Assembly: GCA_027021385.1 (NCBI GenBank)
Contig: JALUUL010000085.1
Location: 1 to 64,000 of the forward strand
Length of the DNA: 64,000 nucleotides
Reading direction: 5' to 3'
Source: Planctomycetota bacterium
GTDB taxonomy: Bacteria; Planctomycetota; UBA1135; GCA-002748355
Shown here: in pieces, positions 26,252 to 35,284 of the stretch
How positions within the stretch are numbered: position 1 is the first letter of the stretch
Layout: every line of letters begins with the position of its first letter
Translations under genes and position numbers: made by a program
The notes under the pieces: model-generated
What the model was told of the DNA's origin: nothing
Databases searched by the model: none
Seen by the model: only the letters and a program-made list of their open reading frames with translations

Positions 26252-26899
26252 ATGAGCCCAGTCCTCTTTCCCTTTCTCATCGCCCTCCTCCTTCCGGCCC
26301 TCGCCTCGGCCCAGGAGGGGCCCGCCTCGAAACCCTCGAGCCGTCCCGCTTCCCGGAAGGCCGGGAAACCCGGTCTCGTCGTTCAGCCAAGGTGGATCAC
26401 GATCCCGAATCTCGGGCGCTTCCAGGTCAGCGGCGCGGCCTTCACGAAGAAAAACCTGCCGGTCTTCGATCCGGCCGAACTCGTGAAGAACATCGACAAA
26501 CTGGCTGGGAAACCGATCCGGCTCCGGGGAACGGTCCACAAGACCTGCGCGAAGAAGGGCTGCTGGATGTGGGTCCGGAAGGGGGATGCGAAGATCTACG
26601 TCCGTTTCAAGGACTACGCGTTCTTCGTTCCGAAGAAAGGAGCGGAAGGCCGTCCCGTCTTTCTCGAGGGAGTCGCGAAGAAGACCAAGATGTCAGTCGA
26701 GATGGCCCGCCACCTTGCCGAGGACGCCGGGGACCACGAGGCGGCGAAGAAGATCACGAAACCGGTCGACATGATCCAGGTCACCGCGACCGCCGTCATG
26801 ATCCAGGCCAAGAAGGCCCCGAAGACGAGGAAGGCCGGGGCGGATCCCGCGAGCCGGCCGGCCGGGAAGAGGCCCGCCGGAGGAGGGGCCCGGCGTTGA
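26252..26899 (+). CDS. Exported DUF4920-domain protein
   Basis: 215 residues with a signal sequence (about 1-20, cleavage near ASAQ), a Ser/Pro/Lys-rich linker, and a domain at about 75-150 matching DUF4920: LRGTVHKTCAKKGCWM, then VRFKDYAFFVPKK. This is an OB-like fold with a conserved CxxxGCW. The function of the family is unknown. The C-terminal 30 residues are Lys/Arg/Pro-rich. AGGAG 6 nt before ATG 26252 gives a clear start. The next gene begins 4 nt after its stop. Confidence 0.85.
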   Translation: MSPVLFPFLIALLLPALASAQEGPASKPSSRPASRKAGKPGLVVQPRWITIPNLGRFQVSGAAFTKKNLPVFDPAELVKNIDKLAGKPIRLRGTVHKTCAKKGCWMWVRKGDAKIYVRFKDYAFFVPKKGAEGRPVFLEGVAKKTKMSVEMARHLAEDAGDHEAAKKITKPVDMIQVTATAVMIQAKKAPKTRKAGADPASRPAGKRPAGGGARR

Positions 26900-26903
26900 T
26901 CCC

Positions 26904-28655
26904 TTGAAGGAAGAGAACAGAACGCATCGGAAGGGCGGGACCAAGAGGGGGGGGATGGCCGTCTTCGCGGGGTTTCTGACCCTTCTGGCCGCCGGCATCC
27001 TCCTGCCTTCGATCCTGGGGCGGGGGGAAGCCGCCGATCCGGATGGGGGGGAGGGGCCCGTTCTCGATGCGCCCTACGATCCGCGCGAGAGCCCGGAGGA
27101 ATCCGGGGATGCGGTCCGGATACCAGTCAAACGAGTGAGGGCGGAGAACCCGGAGGATCCCCCCGGCGGACGGGTCGCTTCCCTCGTGTGCCGGGAGGTT
27201 CTAGGCGGGAGACGGATCGAGGGGGTGCGGGCCTTCGACATGGAGGCCGGGAAGAACGTCGGGACGAGCGACGCCCGGGGGGTCCTGGTCTTCCGCGGGG
27301 CCGAACCGGGCGCTCTCGTTCTCTGGGGGCCCGGGCTCTTCGCGCGTTTGATCCCCGCCTCGGGAAGGCGGGCGCTCCGCGTGGGGAAGCAGGTCGAGGT
27401 CGACCTGCTTCGGGATGTCTATTCCATTCCGATACGGGTCGAGACCGCCTTCCGCGGGGGGAAGCCCCCCGCGGAGGGACGGATCGAACTCGAGGTCCTG
27501 CCCCGCGGGGAGGCCCGTGAATCGCCCCGCTCCTTTCCGACGGCCGCGAGAGGGACGGGGCATCGCATTCCCTCCGAACTGCGGGAGGCCTGGGAACTCC
27601 ATTCGATCCTGATCCCCCAGTGCGCGACCGGGGATCGCGCCTGGTTCGTCGGGGACGCCGCCCCCTTGACCCTTCCTCCCGGAGGCGGGGTGCTCGTGCT
27701 CCCGCACCGGGGGGAATACGAGATCCGGGCCCGCTTCGGGGAGGAGTGGATCGCTCAGGCTTCCTGCCGGGTCGGTCCGGGAGGAGACCGGGTCTGCCGC
27801 CTTCGCTTCCACAAGGGCGGGGTCCTCGACGTCCTCGTGCAGAGCGGGGAGGCCGAGCCGATCGAGGGGGCCCGGGTCCGTCTCGAATGGAAGGATACGA
27901 ACGGGCCCCTGGTGCGGGAGGCCTTCACCGAGGAGGACGGCTTCGTGCGGTTCCGCGGGGTCCGGGAACGGGGGGTTCCGCTCATGACGGTGGCCGCCAA
28001 GGGGTACGCGCAGACCTCGAGGAAGGTCGAGATCGGGGGCCGGGAGGCCGTCGTCGTGCGACTCCGGGCCCTGCCGCGGCGCAATGCCAGGGCCATCGTC
28101 TGCGAGGCCGGGAGCCTGCGGCCCCTGGCTGGGGTGCGCCTGACCGTCGAGGGGATAAGGCGCAAGCAAGGGATCCAGAGCATGGAGGACGGTGTCCTCG
28201 TTTTCGAGATTCCGCTCGAGATGGTGGTTCTCCTGCGTCTGAGCCTTCCAGGCTATTTGCCGTACGTGGAGATCCTGCGGCCCCGGTGGGAACCACTTCC
28301 CGATCGGTTCCTCCTCGTGCCGGAGAATCGGGACCGTCAACTCGCCCTCGGTCTGATCGCCGTCGTCCGGGGGCGGATCCTCGGATCGGGGGGGACGCCG
28401 ATATCCGGAGTTCCGATCGGTCTCGCGGTCTCCGGGGGAGGTCTCGAGCCCGCGGTTCCCGGAAAGCCGTTCCGTATCCAGGTGCGGGGCGCCCGACCCG
28501 AGGAGGTCCTCCGATCCGTCACGGATCGCGAGGGTCGATTCCTGCTGGTCAGCCGCCGCTTCGGCTCCGCCGTCCTCCACTGGGGGGAGCGTCGCCGCGA
28601 GCTGCGCCTCGAAGCCGGCCGGCTCCTCGTCCTGGAACTCGAGGCGGGGAGATGA
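26904..28655 (+). CDS. Membrane-anchored carboxypeptidase-regulatory-like domain protein
   Basis: Up to 583 residues: a basic N-terminus, one hydrophobic segment (about 18-40) that anchors or exports it, and a series of beta-sandwich domains of the carboxypeptidase-regulatory/transthyretin-like type. Each has an x-G-x-VxG-x-V start and an [22 protein letters not shown] or [11 protein letters not shown] turn. No active site is seen. The start is doubtful: the frame opens with TTG at 26904, while ATG 26955 follows a purine run and would drop 17 residues. Its stop overlaps queC as ATGA, although the two products look unrelated in function. Confidence 0.8.
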   Translation: MKEENRTHRKGGTKRGGMAVFAGFLTLLAAGILLPSILGRGEAADPDGGEGPVLDAPYDPRESPEESGDAVRIPVKRVRAENPEDPPGGRVASLVCREVLGGRRIEGVRAFDMEAGKNVGTSDARGVLVFRGAEPGALVLWGPGLFARLIPASGRRALRVGKQVEVDLLRDVYSIPIRVETAFRGGKPPAEGRIELEVLPRGEARESPRSFPTAARGTGHRIPSELREAWELHSILIPQCATGDRAWFVGDAAPLTLPPGGGVLVLPHRGEYEIRARFGEEWIAQASCRVGPGGDRVCRLRFHKGGVLDVLVQSGEAEPIEGARVRLEWKDTNGPLVREAFTEEDGFVRFRGVRERGVPLMTVAAKGYAQTSRKVEIGGREAVVVRLRALPRRNARAIVCEAGSLRPLAGVRLTVEGIRRKQGIQSMEDGVLVFEIPLEMVVLLRLSLPGYLPYVEILRPRWEPLPDRFLLVPENRDRQLALGLIAVVRGRILGSGGTPISGVPIGLAVSGGGLEPAVPGKPFRIQVRGARPEEVLRSVTDREGRFLLVSRRFGSAVLHWGERRRELRLEAGRLLVLELEAGR

Positions 28656-29392
28656 GCGGGGGCTTCGCGATTCCGGACTCCGGAGACCGGGCGGTCCTTC
28701 TCTTGAGCGGCGGCCTGGATTCGGCGACCTGCCTCGCCCTGGCGAAGGCCAAGGGGCGCGCCGTCCATGCCCTCACCGTTTCCTACGGGCAGCGGCACGC
28801 GGCCGAACTCGCGGCCGCGCGCGCCCTGGCCGCGGACTACGAAGTCGAGGAGCACCGGATCGTAAGCGTTTCCCTGGATGCGATCGGGGGCTCGGCCTTG
28901 ACCGGCGACCTCCCCGTTCCGAAGGCCGCGGATCCAGGTAGCGGGGGCATTCCCGCGACCTACGTTCCCGCGCGGAACACGATCTTCCTTGCCCTCGCTC
29001 TCGCCCATGCCGAGGTCGCGGGCGCCTCGGAGATCTGGTGCGGAGTCAACGCGGTCGACTATTCGGGGTATCCCGATTGCCGTCCGGAGTTCCTGCGCGC
29101 CTTCCAGGCCCTGGCGGGCCTCGCTACGAGGGTCGGGGTCGAGGGGGGGAGGGCCCCGCGTCTCGTCGCCCCCCTGCTCGAGATGAGCAAGAAGGAGATC
29201 GTCCTCGCCGCTCGGGATCTCGGCCTCGACCTCGGCAGGACGACGAGCTGCTACGATCCGGACGAGAGCGGGAGGGCCTGCGGATCCTGCGACGCCTGCC
29301 TCCTCCGCGCCCGGGGGTTTCGGGAGGCCGGCCTTCCCGATCCCACGCGCTACCGGCCGGGGATTCAGATCGAATCCAGGCCCTCGACGTAG
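28652..29392 (+). CDS. queC: 7-cyano-7-deazaguanine synthase
   Basis: Makes preQ0 from 7-carboxy-7-deazaguanine with ATP and ammonia, a step in queuosine tRNA modification and deazaguanine chemistry. The 246 residues show the PP-loop SGGLDS (19-24) and the zinc cysteines Cys200, Cys210, Cys213 and Cys216. YVPARNTIF and the substrate-binding [16 protein letters not shown] are conserved. queD, queE and queF are not nearby. The start overlaps the upstream gene. Its last 28 bp overlap the convergent acetyltransferase gene. Confidence 0.95.
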   Translation: MSGGFAIPDSGDRAVLLLSGGLDSATCLALAKAKGRAVHALTVSYGQRHAAELAAARALAADYEVEEHRIVSVSLDAIGGSALTGDLPVPKAADPGSGGIPATYVPARNTIFLALALAHAEVAGASEIWCGVNAVDYSGYPDCRPEFLRAFQALAGLATRVGVEGGRAPRLVAPLLEMSKKEIVLAARDLGLDLGRTTSCYDPDESGRACGSCDACLLRARGFREAGLPDPTRYRPGIQIESRPST

Positions 29393-30261
29393 AGGTCCGG
29401 GGGCCAGGCGGTCTTCGTGAGTCCGAGCCCGAGGATTCCGGTCCGCGCCTCCAGGATCCGGGGCGCGAGGATCCGTTCGAGTTCTCCGAAACCCGGAGGT
29501 AACAGGAGGTCGGTCGGCCGCCGCCGGCGATCGAGGATCTCGAGGACCAGACCGGCGAGTTCCCGGGGGGGACCGCCGATCTCGTGGATCGTGTCGGGGA
29601 AGTCGAGCCCCTTGCCCAGGACCGCGTAGGCCGAGGGGCCTCCGGTCGGACCGCGCACCAGGATCTCGCAGCGGGGGATCCGGAGGAAGGCCTCCCAAAG
29701 CCCCTCGTCGCGGCGGATCCTCGAGGGCTTGCTTGCATGGAGGGAGGCGAGCCCCGGCAGGTCGGCGGGGACGGCGGATCGGGATGCGGTGCGGCGGGAA
29801 GGGGTTCCGGCCTCGGAGGCGAGGGTCAGGATCCGTTCGGTCCCGACGGGTTCGAGTCCCAGCTTCGCGTAGAACTCGTGCTTTTCGGACCAGAGAAGGA
29901 GATGGGCGGCCCGCGATCGGCGGTGTTCCTCGAGGAGGGAGCGGAACAATCGGCGGCAGAGTCCTTTCCTTCTCGCCTCGGGGGCGACGACGACTGAACC
30001 GACCATCCAGAGGATCTCCGGGCCGGCAAGGGTGACCGCCTCGGTTTCGAGGACGGCCGCGTGGGCGAGGAGCCCGGCCTCATCGTGAAGGACGAAGGAG
30101 ACGGCCTTCGCGGAGGGGGCGAAGACCGAGGGGTATTCACGGGCGAGAGGGCATTCGGCGGAGGGGCGGAGCCAGGCTTCCAGGCTCCGCATCCAGGCCT
30201 CGGGAAGGGTTCGGGAAGGAAGCCGCAGGAGGTTCGGCGCCGGGGAGAGTGAGGGTCCCAT
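29365..30261 (-). CDS. GNAT-family N-acetyltransferase
   Basis: 298 residues with a clear acetyl-CoA-binding motif [21 protein letters not shown] (about 85-104), and [11 protein letters not shown] near 130, characteristic of the GNAT fold. The second half (about 160-298) looks like a degenerate second GNAT-like domain, as in EIS-like or tandem acetyltransferases. Substrate unknown. GGAG precedes ATG 30261. The gene stands just downstream of the flagellar operon, 12 nt after it on the same strand, but nothing ties it to flagella. Its 3' end overlaps queC. Confidence 0.83.
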   Translation of the reverse strand: MGPSLSPAPNLLRLPSRTLPEAWMRSLEAWLRPSAECPLAREYPSVFAPSAKAVSFVLHDEAGLLAHAAVLETEAVTLAGPEILWMVGSVVVAPEARRKGLCRRLFRSLLEEHRRSRAAHLLLWSEKHEFYAKLGLEPVGTERILTLASEAGTPSRRTASRSAVPADLPGLASLHASKPSRIRRDEGLWEAFLRIPRCEILVRGPTGGPSAYAVLGKGLDFPDTIHEIGGPPRELAGLVLEILDRRRRPTDLLLPPGFGELERILAPRILEARTGILGLGLTKTAWPPDLYVEGLDSI

Positions 30262-30273
30262 CGTGCTCCCGGA

Positions 30274-30555
30274 TCAGGAGTCTCCGAGCGCCCGACGGAA
30301 GGCGGACTCGAGTTCCCGGGAGAGGTCCATGATCTTCCGGTGCGCCTCGCCCGCGTTTCCGAGGGCCTCCTCGAGGGAGCGTACCGGATCCTCGGCCGCC
30401 GGAAGAACCTCGCCGCCGAGCCGGAGCCGCTGGATCGTTTCGAGGAGGTCCTGGAATCCTCGTCCAGGGCCTTCCCCTTTCCAGTTCCCGGAGAGGGGAG
30501 GCGTTTCTCCGACTTTCGGGAGGGACGGGCTTCGGATTTCGAGGGGGTCGGTCAT
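30274..30555 (-). CDS. Small helical protein ending the flagellar operon, possibly FliE-like
   Basis: 93 residues: a disordered Pro-rich start (1-30) and a predicted helix pair from FQDLLETIQRL to ESAFRRAL. The spacing of FxxLL, SLEEAL and the C-terminal amphipathic helix recalls FliE, the rod adaptor to the MS ring, but the match is weak and the typical FliE ending (VRNKxVxAYxEI) is not conserved. It starts 9 nt after flgL and is almost certainly co-transcribed with the hook operon. A chaperone or export-related role is equally possible. Confidence 0.55.
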   Translation of the reverse strand: MTDPLEIRSPSLPKVGETPPLSGNWKGEGPGRGFQDLLETIQRLRLGGEVLPAAEDPVRSLEEALGNAGEAHRKIMDLSRELESAFRRALGDS

Positions 30556-30564
30556 CGGCGTCTC

Positions 30565-31983
30565 CTACCTGAGGAAGTCCAACAGGGAGGTCGTGATGAC
30601 CTTGGCCCCGACTGCGAGGGAGGCCTGGTAGGACGTGTCCCGCTGGGTCATCTTCAGGATGACCTCGGAGAGGTCGATGTCCTGGTCCCGGCTCAAGGAC
30701 TCCTGCATCGAGAGTTCGAGGCGAGACATCCGACTCTCGGTAAGGTCGAGGTGAGCGCTGCGCGCGCCGAGATCACGGAGTCCTTCGAGAACGTGTTCGG
30801 TGACAGCCTCGATCTCCCCGATCAGGGAGGTCAGGCGCTTCTGCTGTTCGTCCACCGGAAGCCCCGCGTCGTTCTCGAGGAGATCCCGCAGGGCGATCAG
30901 GACGTTGAAGGGGTCGAAGGTCCCCCCGAAGGTCACGAGGTCCTTCCCGGTCTTGACGATTCCCGTCGAATCCACGTTCAGCACCTCGCCGGTATCCGCA
31001 TGGACGAGTTGCTGGTTGGAGGAAGAGAAATCGATCGCCGTGTAGGACTGCCCGCCGTCCCAGCTCATCCTTCCCGTCGAGGTGAACGTCCCCGCGGCGG
31101 AACCACCCGTGTAGGTGCTCATGTTCAGGTAGACGACGCCGCCGTTCCCTGTCGGGATCTGGAGATCGGTGCTCGAGGAGTCGAAGACGACGGGGGGGCC
31201 GCCTCCGATCGAGATCGTGTTCATGCCTCCGGTCGTGATCGTGAAGCTCAGATTTCCCAGCGCGGTCGTGGAGGAGGATCCTGCGCTGATTCCCGAGGGA
31301 AGTCCGGAGAAGCCCGTGTGCTCGACGAGGAGGATGCGCTGGCCCTTCCCGCTGTCCGTTCCCGAGCCGGCCTTGGCTCCGGTCGATCCCGAGAAGGTCG
31401 TCTGGGTCCTCGAGTGCTTCATGAAGAGCGCCTTTCCCGAGGAGGTGATGGCGGTTTCGACGCCGGGGGCGACCTCGACGTTGACGCTGTCGTCGTTGCC
31501 CTTGTAGGAGACGGAGGTGCCGCCCTTCCCGTTCTTCAGCTCGAAGGGAAGGATCGAAGTGGCCGTACCGGCGAAGAGATAGCGGTCGCCGAGTCTGGAG
31601 TTCGCGAGACCGACCATCTGCTTGAGGAGCTGATCGGTCGAACTCGCGAGGGTTCTCCGGTCCGAGGCGCTCAGCGTCCCGTTCGCCCCCTGGACGGCGA
31701 TCTTCCGGGCTTCGGCCATGATCTCGGAGGCGTCCAGGAAGGCTGAGGAGGCGGTGTTGAGCATGTCCTTGGCAAGCACCGCATTCTTCTGCAATCGTTG
31801 CACTCCGGCGATTTCGTTTGTTAGAGGGATGATCCTGAGGAAGGCCGAAGGATCGTCGGAGGGCCTGTTGACCCTGCGCCCCGTGCTCAACTGTTCGCGG
31901 TAGAGGTTCAGACGGACCGAGTTCCTCGTGATGTCCCGAATGGCGTTGTTCAGGAGGATGTTCTGGGTGATCCGGATATCCAT
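30565..31983 (-). CDS. flgL: Hook-filament junction protein FlgL
   Basis: Hook-associated protein 3, which joins the hook cap region to the filament outside the cell. The flagellin-like N-terminal coiled helix (MDIRITQNILLNNAIRDI, then LSTGRRVNRPSDDPSA) and C-terminal helix (SRLELSMQESLSRDQDIDLSEVILKM) frame a longer central surface domain. At 472 residues it exceeds the enterobacterial protein (about 317) through that central insert. It follows flgK by 2 nt. The C-terminus is relatively far from the usual FlgL sequence but keeps the TQxDxxYQA-type ending. Confidence 0.93.
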   Translation of the reverse strand: MDIRITQNILLNNAIRDITRNSVRLNLYREQLSTGRRVNRPSDDPSAFLRIIPLTNEIAGVQRLQKNAVLAKDMLNTASSAFLDASEIMAEARKIAVQGANGTLSASDRRTLASSTDQLLKQMVGLANSRLGDRYLFAGTATSILPFELKNGKGGTSVSYKGNDDSVNVEVAPGVETAITSSGKALFMKHSRTQTTFSGSTGAKAGSGTDSGKGQRILLVEHTGFSGLPSGISAGSSSTTALGNLSFTITTGGMNTISIGGGPPVVFDSSSTDLQIPTGNGGVVYLNMSTYTGGSAAGTFTSTGRMSWDGGQSYTAIDFSSSNQQLVHADTGEVLNVDSTGIVKTGKDLVTFGGTFDPFNVLIALRDLLENDAGLPVDEQQKRLTSLIGEIEAVTEHVLEGLRDLGARSAHLDLTESRMSRLELSMQESLSRDQDIDLSEVILKMTQRDTSYQASLAVGAKVITTSLLDFLR

Positions 31984-31985
31984 CG

Positions 31986-34346
31986 CTACCTCCCCAGGTT
32001 GATTAGGGTCTGGGTCATCTCCGAAACGATGTTGATGAAGCGGGAGTTGGCCTCGAAGGACTGTTGGAAACGAACGAGATCGACCATCTCCTCGTCCAGG
32101 TTCACCCCGCTGACCGACTCGCGCTGGTTTTCCAGGAACTTGAGGAGACTGTCCTGGCTCTCAAGGAGGTCGGAAGCCTTCTTCGTCTCGAAGCCCACGT
32201 CACTAACGAGGTCTGCGTAGAAACCTTCGAGATCGTTGCCGTCCAGGGAAGTGAAGGCAGCTCCCCGGAGGGCGGAGATCTTCGCGAGGTTCTGACTGTC
32301 GCCCGCGGCCTGCGTGAGCCCGGCCGCGATGAGATCGGGATCGGTTTCGAGGCGTTCGGAGACGCCGATGTCCGAGGCTTTGGATCCGGTGAAGTAGATG
32401 TTCAGGCCCAGGGCAACCAGAACGTCGGATGTGTCCCCGTCGACCAAAGTCTCGAGTCCGAACTGGTCCCCGTTCGTCGCGGAGACGTCTCCGGGGCCGA
32501 AGGAGACCTTGACGCCGTCGGCGACCTCGAGTTCGTCCCCGTAGCTGTAACCCTTCCCGACCGAGAGACTCGCGATCTTGGTCCCCTGGTCGTTGTAGAC
32601 CGCGATCTTGAGATCCTTCGTGATGCCGATCGTTCCGTCGCTTTCCGGAACGAAGCGGAAGTTTCCGTTCGAGTCGCCGCTGAAGGTCCCGGAGATCGAG
32701 ACGGCCACGGTCCCGGAACGCCCTGTGGCGGTGAGGCCGGTCGGAATGCCGAGTCTGGCAATCGGGCCGTTGGTTCCGTCCGTGACGAGGAGGGAAGACG
32801 TGGATCCGGCGGAGTTCGTCTTGAAGGAGATGTTATCGCCGATCGCGACCGCCTCGAGGCTCAAGGAGGCGCTTTGGAACTTCTTGTTCAAGACATCCAC
32901 GAGTTCGTCCGCTTCGACGGAGGACGGGACCTTGAAGTCCGTGGAGTTCAACGTGATCGTCGCCGGGCTCCCTCCATCCACGGTGACCGTGAAGGTTGCT
33001 GGAGTCGTGCTGAATTCGAAGGGACCGGACTTCGACCCGCCCAAGGTCGCCGAGGCGCTCCCGAAGGTTCCCTTCGAATTGGGAGCGGAATCCAGCCGGT
33101 TGCTGAAATCAAAACCGAATCCCTCGTCCGCCTGGATTCGAAGCCGGCCGGTCGGATCCACGGATGCGTTGAGGTTGGCGATCTTCGAGATCTGCGCGGC
33201 GAAATCCCCCAGGGTCGTTTCGTTCGGGCTGACAGTGATCCGGGTCCGTTCGATGTTTCCGGTCTTCAGGTCCGAGACGGCGATCCAAAGCTCGCCCTTC
33301 GAGACCTCGAAGGGGAATCCGCCGAAACCAAGGAGTTCGTCCGCAAAGTCCCCGTCCCCGTCCCCGTCCTTGATCGGGTTCTCGGAGACCAGGGATGTGA
33401 ACGGCCCGGATTTCGGCATTCCGGTCGTATGGATACGGTTGACTTCGAGAGCGAGGTTGAAGGCGAGCTTGTCCAAGCTGGATGTGATCCCGGGCAGGAC
33501 TTGCGACTCGCTCCTGATGAGGGCCGCGATCCTCCCTTGGGAGGGCCGGATCGTAGCCGAGGTTTCCCCGATGAAGATTCTCGTCCGGTTCGCGGCGTCC
33601 TTTCCGGCCTTGAGCGTCGAGGCGTTGCCTCCGGAGACGAGGAGATACCCTCCGGCGAGGATGTCCAAGCTTCCGTTCTTCCGCTCGACCGCCTGGGTGT
33701 CCATGAGTCGGGAGAGGTCCTTGATCACCGCTTCCCTCCGGTCTCGGAGGTCGTTGGCGGGGTTCCCGTTGGATTCGAGGGTGACGATCTTGTTGTTCAG
33801 GGAGGCGATCTCCTCCGCGTAGCGGTTCACGTCCTTCAAGAGCCCGCGCACTTCATCGATCGTGTCGCCGCCCAGGGCCTGGAACCTCTCCGCGAGGAGG
33901 TTGAAACCGCTCGTCAGGCTCTTCGAGGCCTGCAACATTCCCCCTCTGAGGGCTCGGCTCCCCGCGTCGCTTCGGAGCTTGTCGACGGAGGAGAAGTATT
34001 CGTTGAAGAGGCTCGTCATCCCGCCGGTTCCCGGTTCTCCGAAGATCCCCTCGATCTCGGAGAGCCTCCGGAAATCGGTGAATGCGGCTCCGAACAGGCC
34101 GTTCTGGGTCCGGATCCGGGCGTCCAGTCGGGAATCGAGGACACGATCGATCGTCTCGACCTGGACGCCGGTGCCGACATAGAGCCCCCTTCCGATGGTC
34201 ACGGGGAGTGTGGACCCGAAGATCGCCCGTTGGCGGGTGTAACCGGGGGTGTTCGCGTTCGCGACGTTCTGGCCGGCGATCTGCATCGCCAACCTCGCGG
34301 CATTGAGTCCGCGAAGACCGATTCCGAATCCCAGTCCGAATGCCAT
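31986..34346 (-). CDS. flgK: Hook-associated protein FlgK
   Basis: First hook-filament junction protein. The N-terminus is typical (LNAARLAMQIAGQNVANANTPGYTRQR), as is the C-terminus (GVNLDEEMVDLVRFQQSFEANSRFINIVSEM), the two helical ends that pack in the axial tube. At 786 residues it is much longer than usual (about 550). The extra length is Ser/Thr/Gly-rich beta sequence in the middle (about 350-650), exposed on the surface. It follows the FlgN chaperone gene by 12 nt and precedes flgL by 2 nt. Confidence 0.95.
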   Translation of the reverse strand: MAFGLGFGIGLRGLNAARLAMQIAGQNVANANTPGYTRQRAIFGSTLPVTIGRGLYVGTGVQVETIDRVLDSRLDARIRTQNGLFGAAFTDFRRLSEIEGIFGEPGTGGMTSLFNEYFSSVDKLRSDAGSRALRGGMLQASKSLTSGFNLLAERFQALGGDTIDEVRGLLKDVNRYAEEIASLNNKIVTLESNGNPANDLRDRREAVIKDLSRLMDTQAVERKNGSLDILAGGYLLVSGGNASTLKAGKDAANRTRIFIGETSATIRPSQGRIAALIRSESQVLPGITSSLDKLAFNLALEVNRIHTTGMPKSGPFTSLVSENPIKDGDGDGDFADELLGFGGFPFEVSKGELWIAVSDLKTGNIERTRITVSPNETTLGDFAAQISKIANLNASVDPTGRLRIQADEGFGFDFSNRLDSAPNSKGTFGSASATLGGSKSGPFEFSTTPATFTVTVDGGSPATITLNSTDFKVPSSVEADELVDVLNKKFQSASLSLEAVAIGDNISFKTNSAGSTSSLLVTDGTNGPIARLGIPTGLTATGRSGTVAVSISGTFSGDSNGNFRFVPESDGTIGITKDLKIAVYNDQGTKIASLSVGKGYSYGDELEVADGVKVSFGPGDVSATNGDQFGLETLVDGDTSDVLVALGLNIYFTGSKASDIGVSERLETDPDLIAAGLTQAAGDSQNLAKISALRGAAFTSLDGNDLEGFYADLVSDVGFETKKASDLLESQDSLLKFLENQRESVSGVNLDEEMVDLVRFQQSFEANSRFINIVSEMTQTLINLGR

Positions 34347-34358
34347 CGTGATCCTCCT

Positions 34359-34871
34359 TCAGACCCTCGCATCCAGAAGAGAAGTTCCGTTCCTTGTCTT
34401 CCTGCCGTCGGGCCCGTACCCGACCTCCGCGTATTCTCCGGTTAGACTGCGAACCAGACCCTCCTGGCAGGACGCCGACCACTCGAGCAGGTCCCTCCCG
34501 ACCCGGAGTTCCACCTCCAGTTCCTCGGCCGCTTCTTTGGCCCGCCGGGCCGCTCTCGAGAGCGGTCGAGCGAGTCCCGTCTCGAGCGCGGCCGCCAAGA
34601 GTGAAACCCTGGGATTCGAAAGTCCGATCCCGAGCCTGCGGCAGAGTTCCACGACGCATTCCCTCCGCCGGGCCTCGAGGTCGAGGCTCTCCGCCGCGCG
34701 TTCCTCGAGCCGGCTGTGGAGAGCTTCCAGCCCTCCGCCTCGAACCGAGAGGAAGTTCTCACGCTCCCCGCGGAGGTCCTTCGCCAACTTCCGTACGGCG
34801 ATGGCCTGTTCCTCGAGGATTCCGGCCAGGGTCCGTACGAGATCACGGATCGTCATGTCATGGACGGTCAT
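34359..34871 (-). CDS. flgN: FlgN-like export chaperone
   Basis: A 170-residue almost wholly helical protein placed immediately before flgK, as FlgN commonly is. FlgN binds FlgK and FlgL in the cytoplasm and hands them to the export gate. The helices run about 10-60 (ILEEQAIAVRKLAKDL, LEALHSRLEERA) and 95-145 (RRAKEAAEELEVELRVGRDLL). ATG 34871 overlaps the flgJ stop as ATGA. The frame extends 37 codons upstream but that stretch is shadow of flgJ. Assignment rests on helical pattern and position more than sequence identity. Confidence 0.75.
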   Translation of the reverse strand: MTVHDMTIRDLVRTLAGILEEQAIAVRKLAKDLRGERENFLSVRGGGLEALHSRLEERAAESLDLEARRRECVVELCRRLGIGLSNPRVSLLAAALETGLARPLSRAARRAKEAAEELEVELRVGRDLLEWSASCQEGLVRSLTGEYAEVGYGPDGRKTRNGTSLLDARV

Positions 34872-35284
34872 CGTTCCCTCCCCTCTCGTTCGAATCCGAA
34901 TCGGATCGTTTTCGCGTTCCTGGCGGCCTCCCCGCCGGCCTCCTTCTTCTCGTCGGCCTCGACCTCCTCGGAGGGGATCCACCCCTTGGATTCCCAGTCC
35001 CTGAGGAGGACTTCCTTGAGTCCCGTCCCCTTCGAGTCCGCGAGACGTCCGGCGAGGAGGGAATCGTAGAGAGAGCTTTGGATTCCCGATCCAGGACCCT
35101 TTCCGAAGAGGCCTTCCCCGAAGGATTCCGCGTTCTTGCGCATCCTGTGGACGAGCATCTTGAGAAAGAGGGACTCGAGGCCCGAGGCGGCCTTCTCAGC
35201 TTCCGCGCGGGTGGGCCCCTTCCGGGTGCGGAGGATTCCGCTGTTCGGGGCTGCGGGGGACGGGCTGTGGGCCTTCACGATCAT
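34868..35284 (-). CDS. flgJ: Rod-capping protein FlgJ, single domain
   Basis: 138 residues corresponding to the N-terminal rod-binding domain of FlgJ (EAEKAASGLESLFLKMLVHRMRK, then GIQSSLYDSLLAGRLAD). It caps the growing rod in the periplasm. The C-terminal muramidase domain of enterobacterial FlgJ is absent, so peptidoglycan must be opened by a separate enzyme. The last 35 residues are charged and probably disordered. Start and stop overlap flgI and flgN as ATGA on both sides. Confidence 0.88.
   Translation of the reverse strand: MIVKAHSPSPAAPNSGILRTRKGPTRAEAEKAASGLESLFLKMLVHRMRKNAESFGEGLFGKGPGSGIQSSLYDSLLAGRLADSKGTGLKEVLLRDWESKGWIPSEEVEADEKKEAGGEAARNAKTIRFGFEREGRER

Noticed and set aside
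30274-30555. CsrA or FliW, which often follow flgL
   Set aside because: Length and sequence fit neither; no KxGE or CsrA beta core is visible.
32064-34445. 793-codon plus-strand frame opposite flgK
   Set aside because: Shadow of the FlgK reading frame with no recognisable feature.
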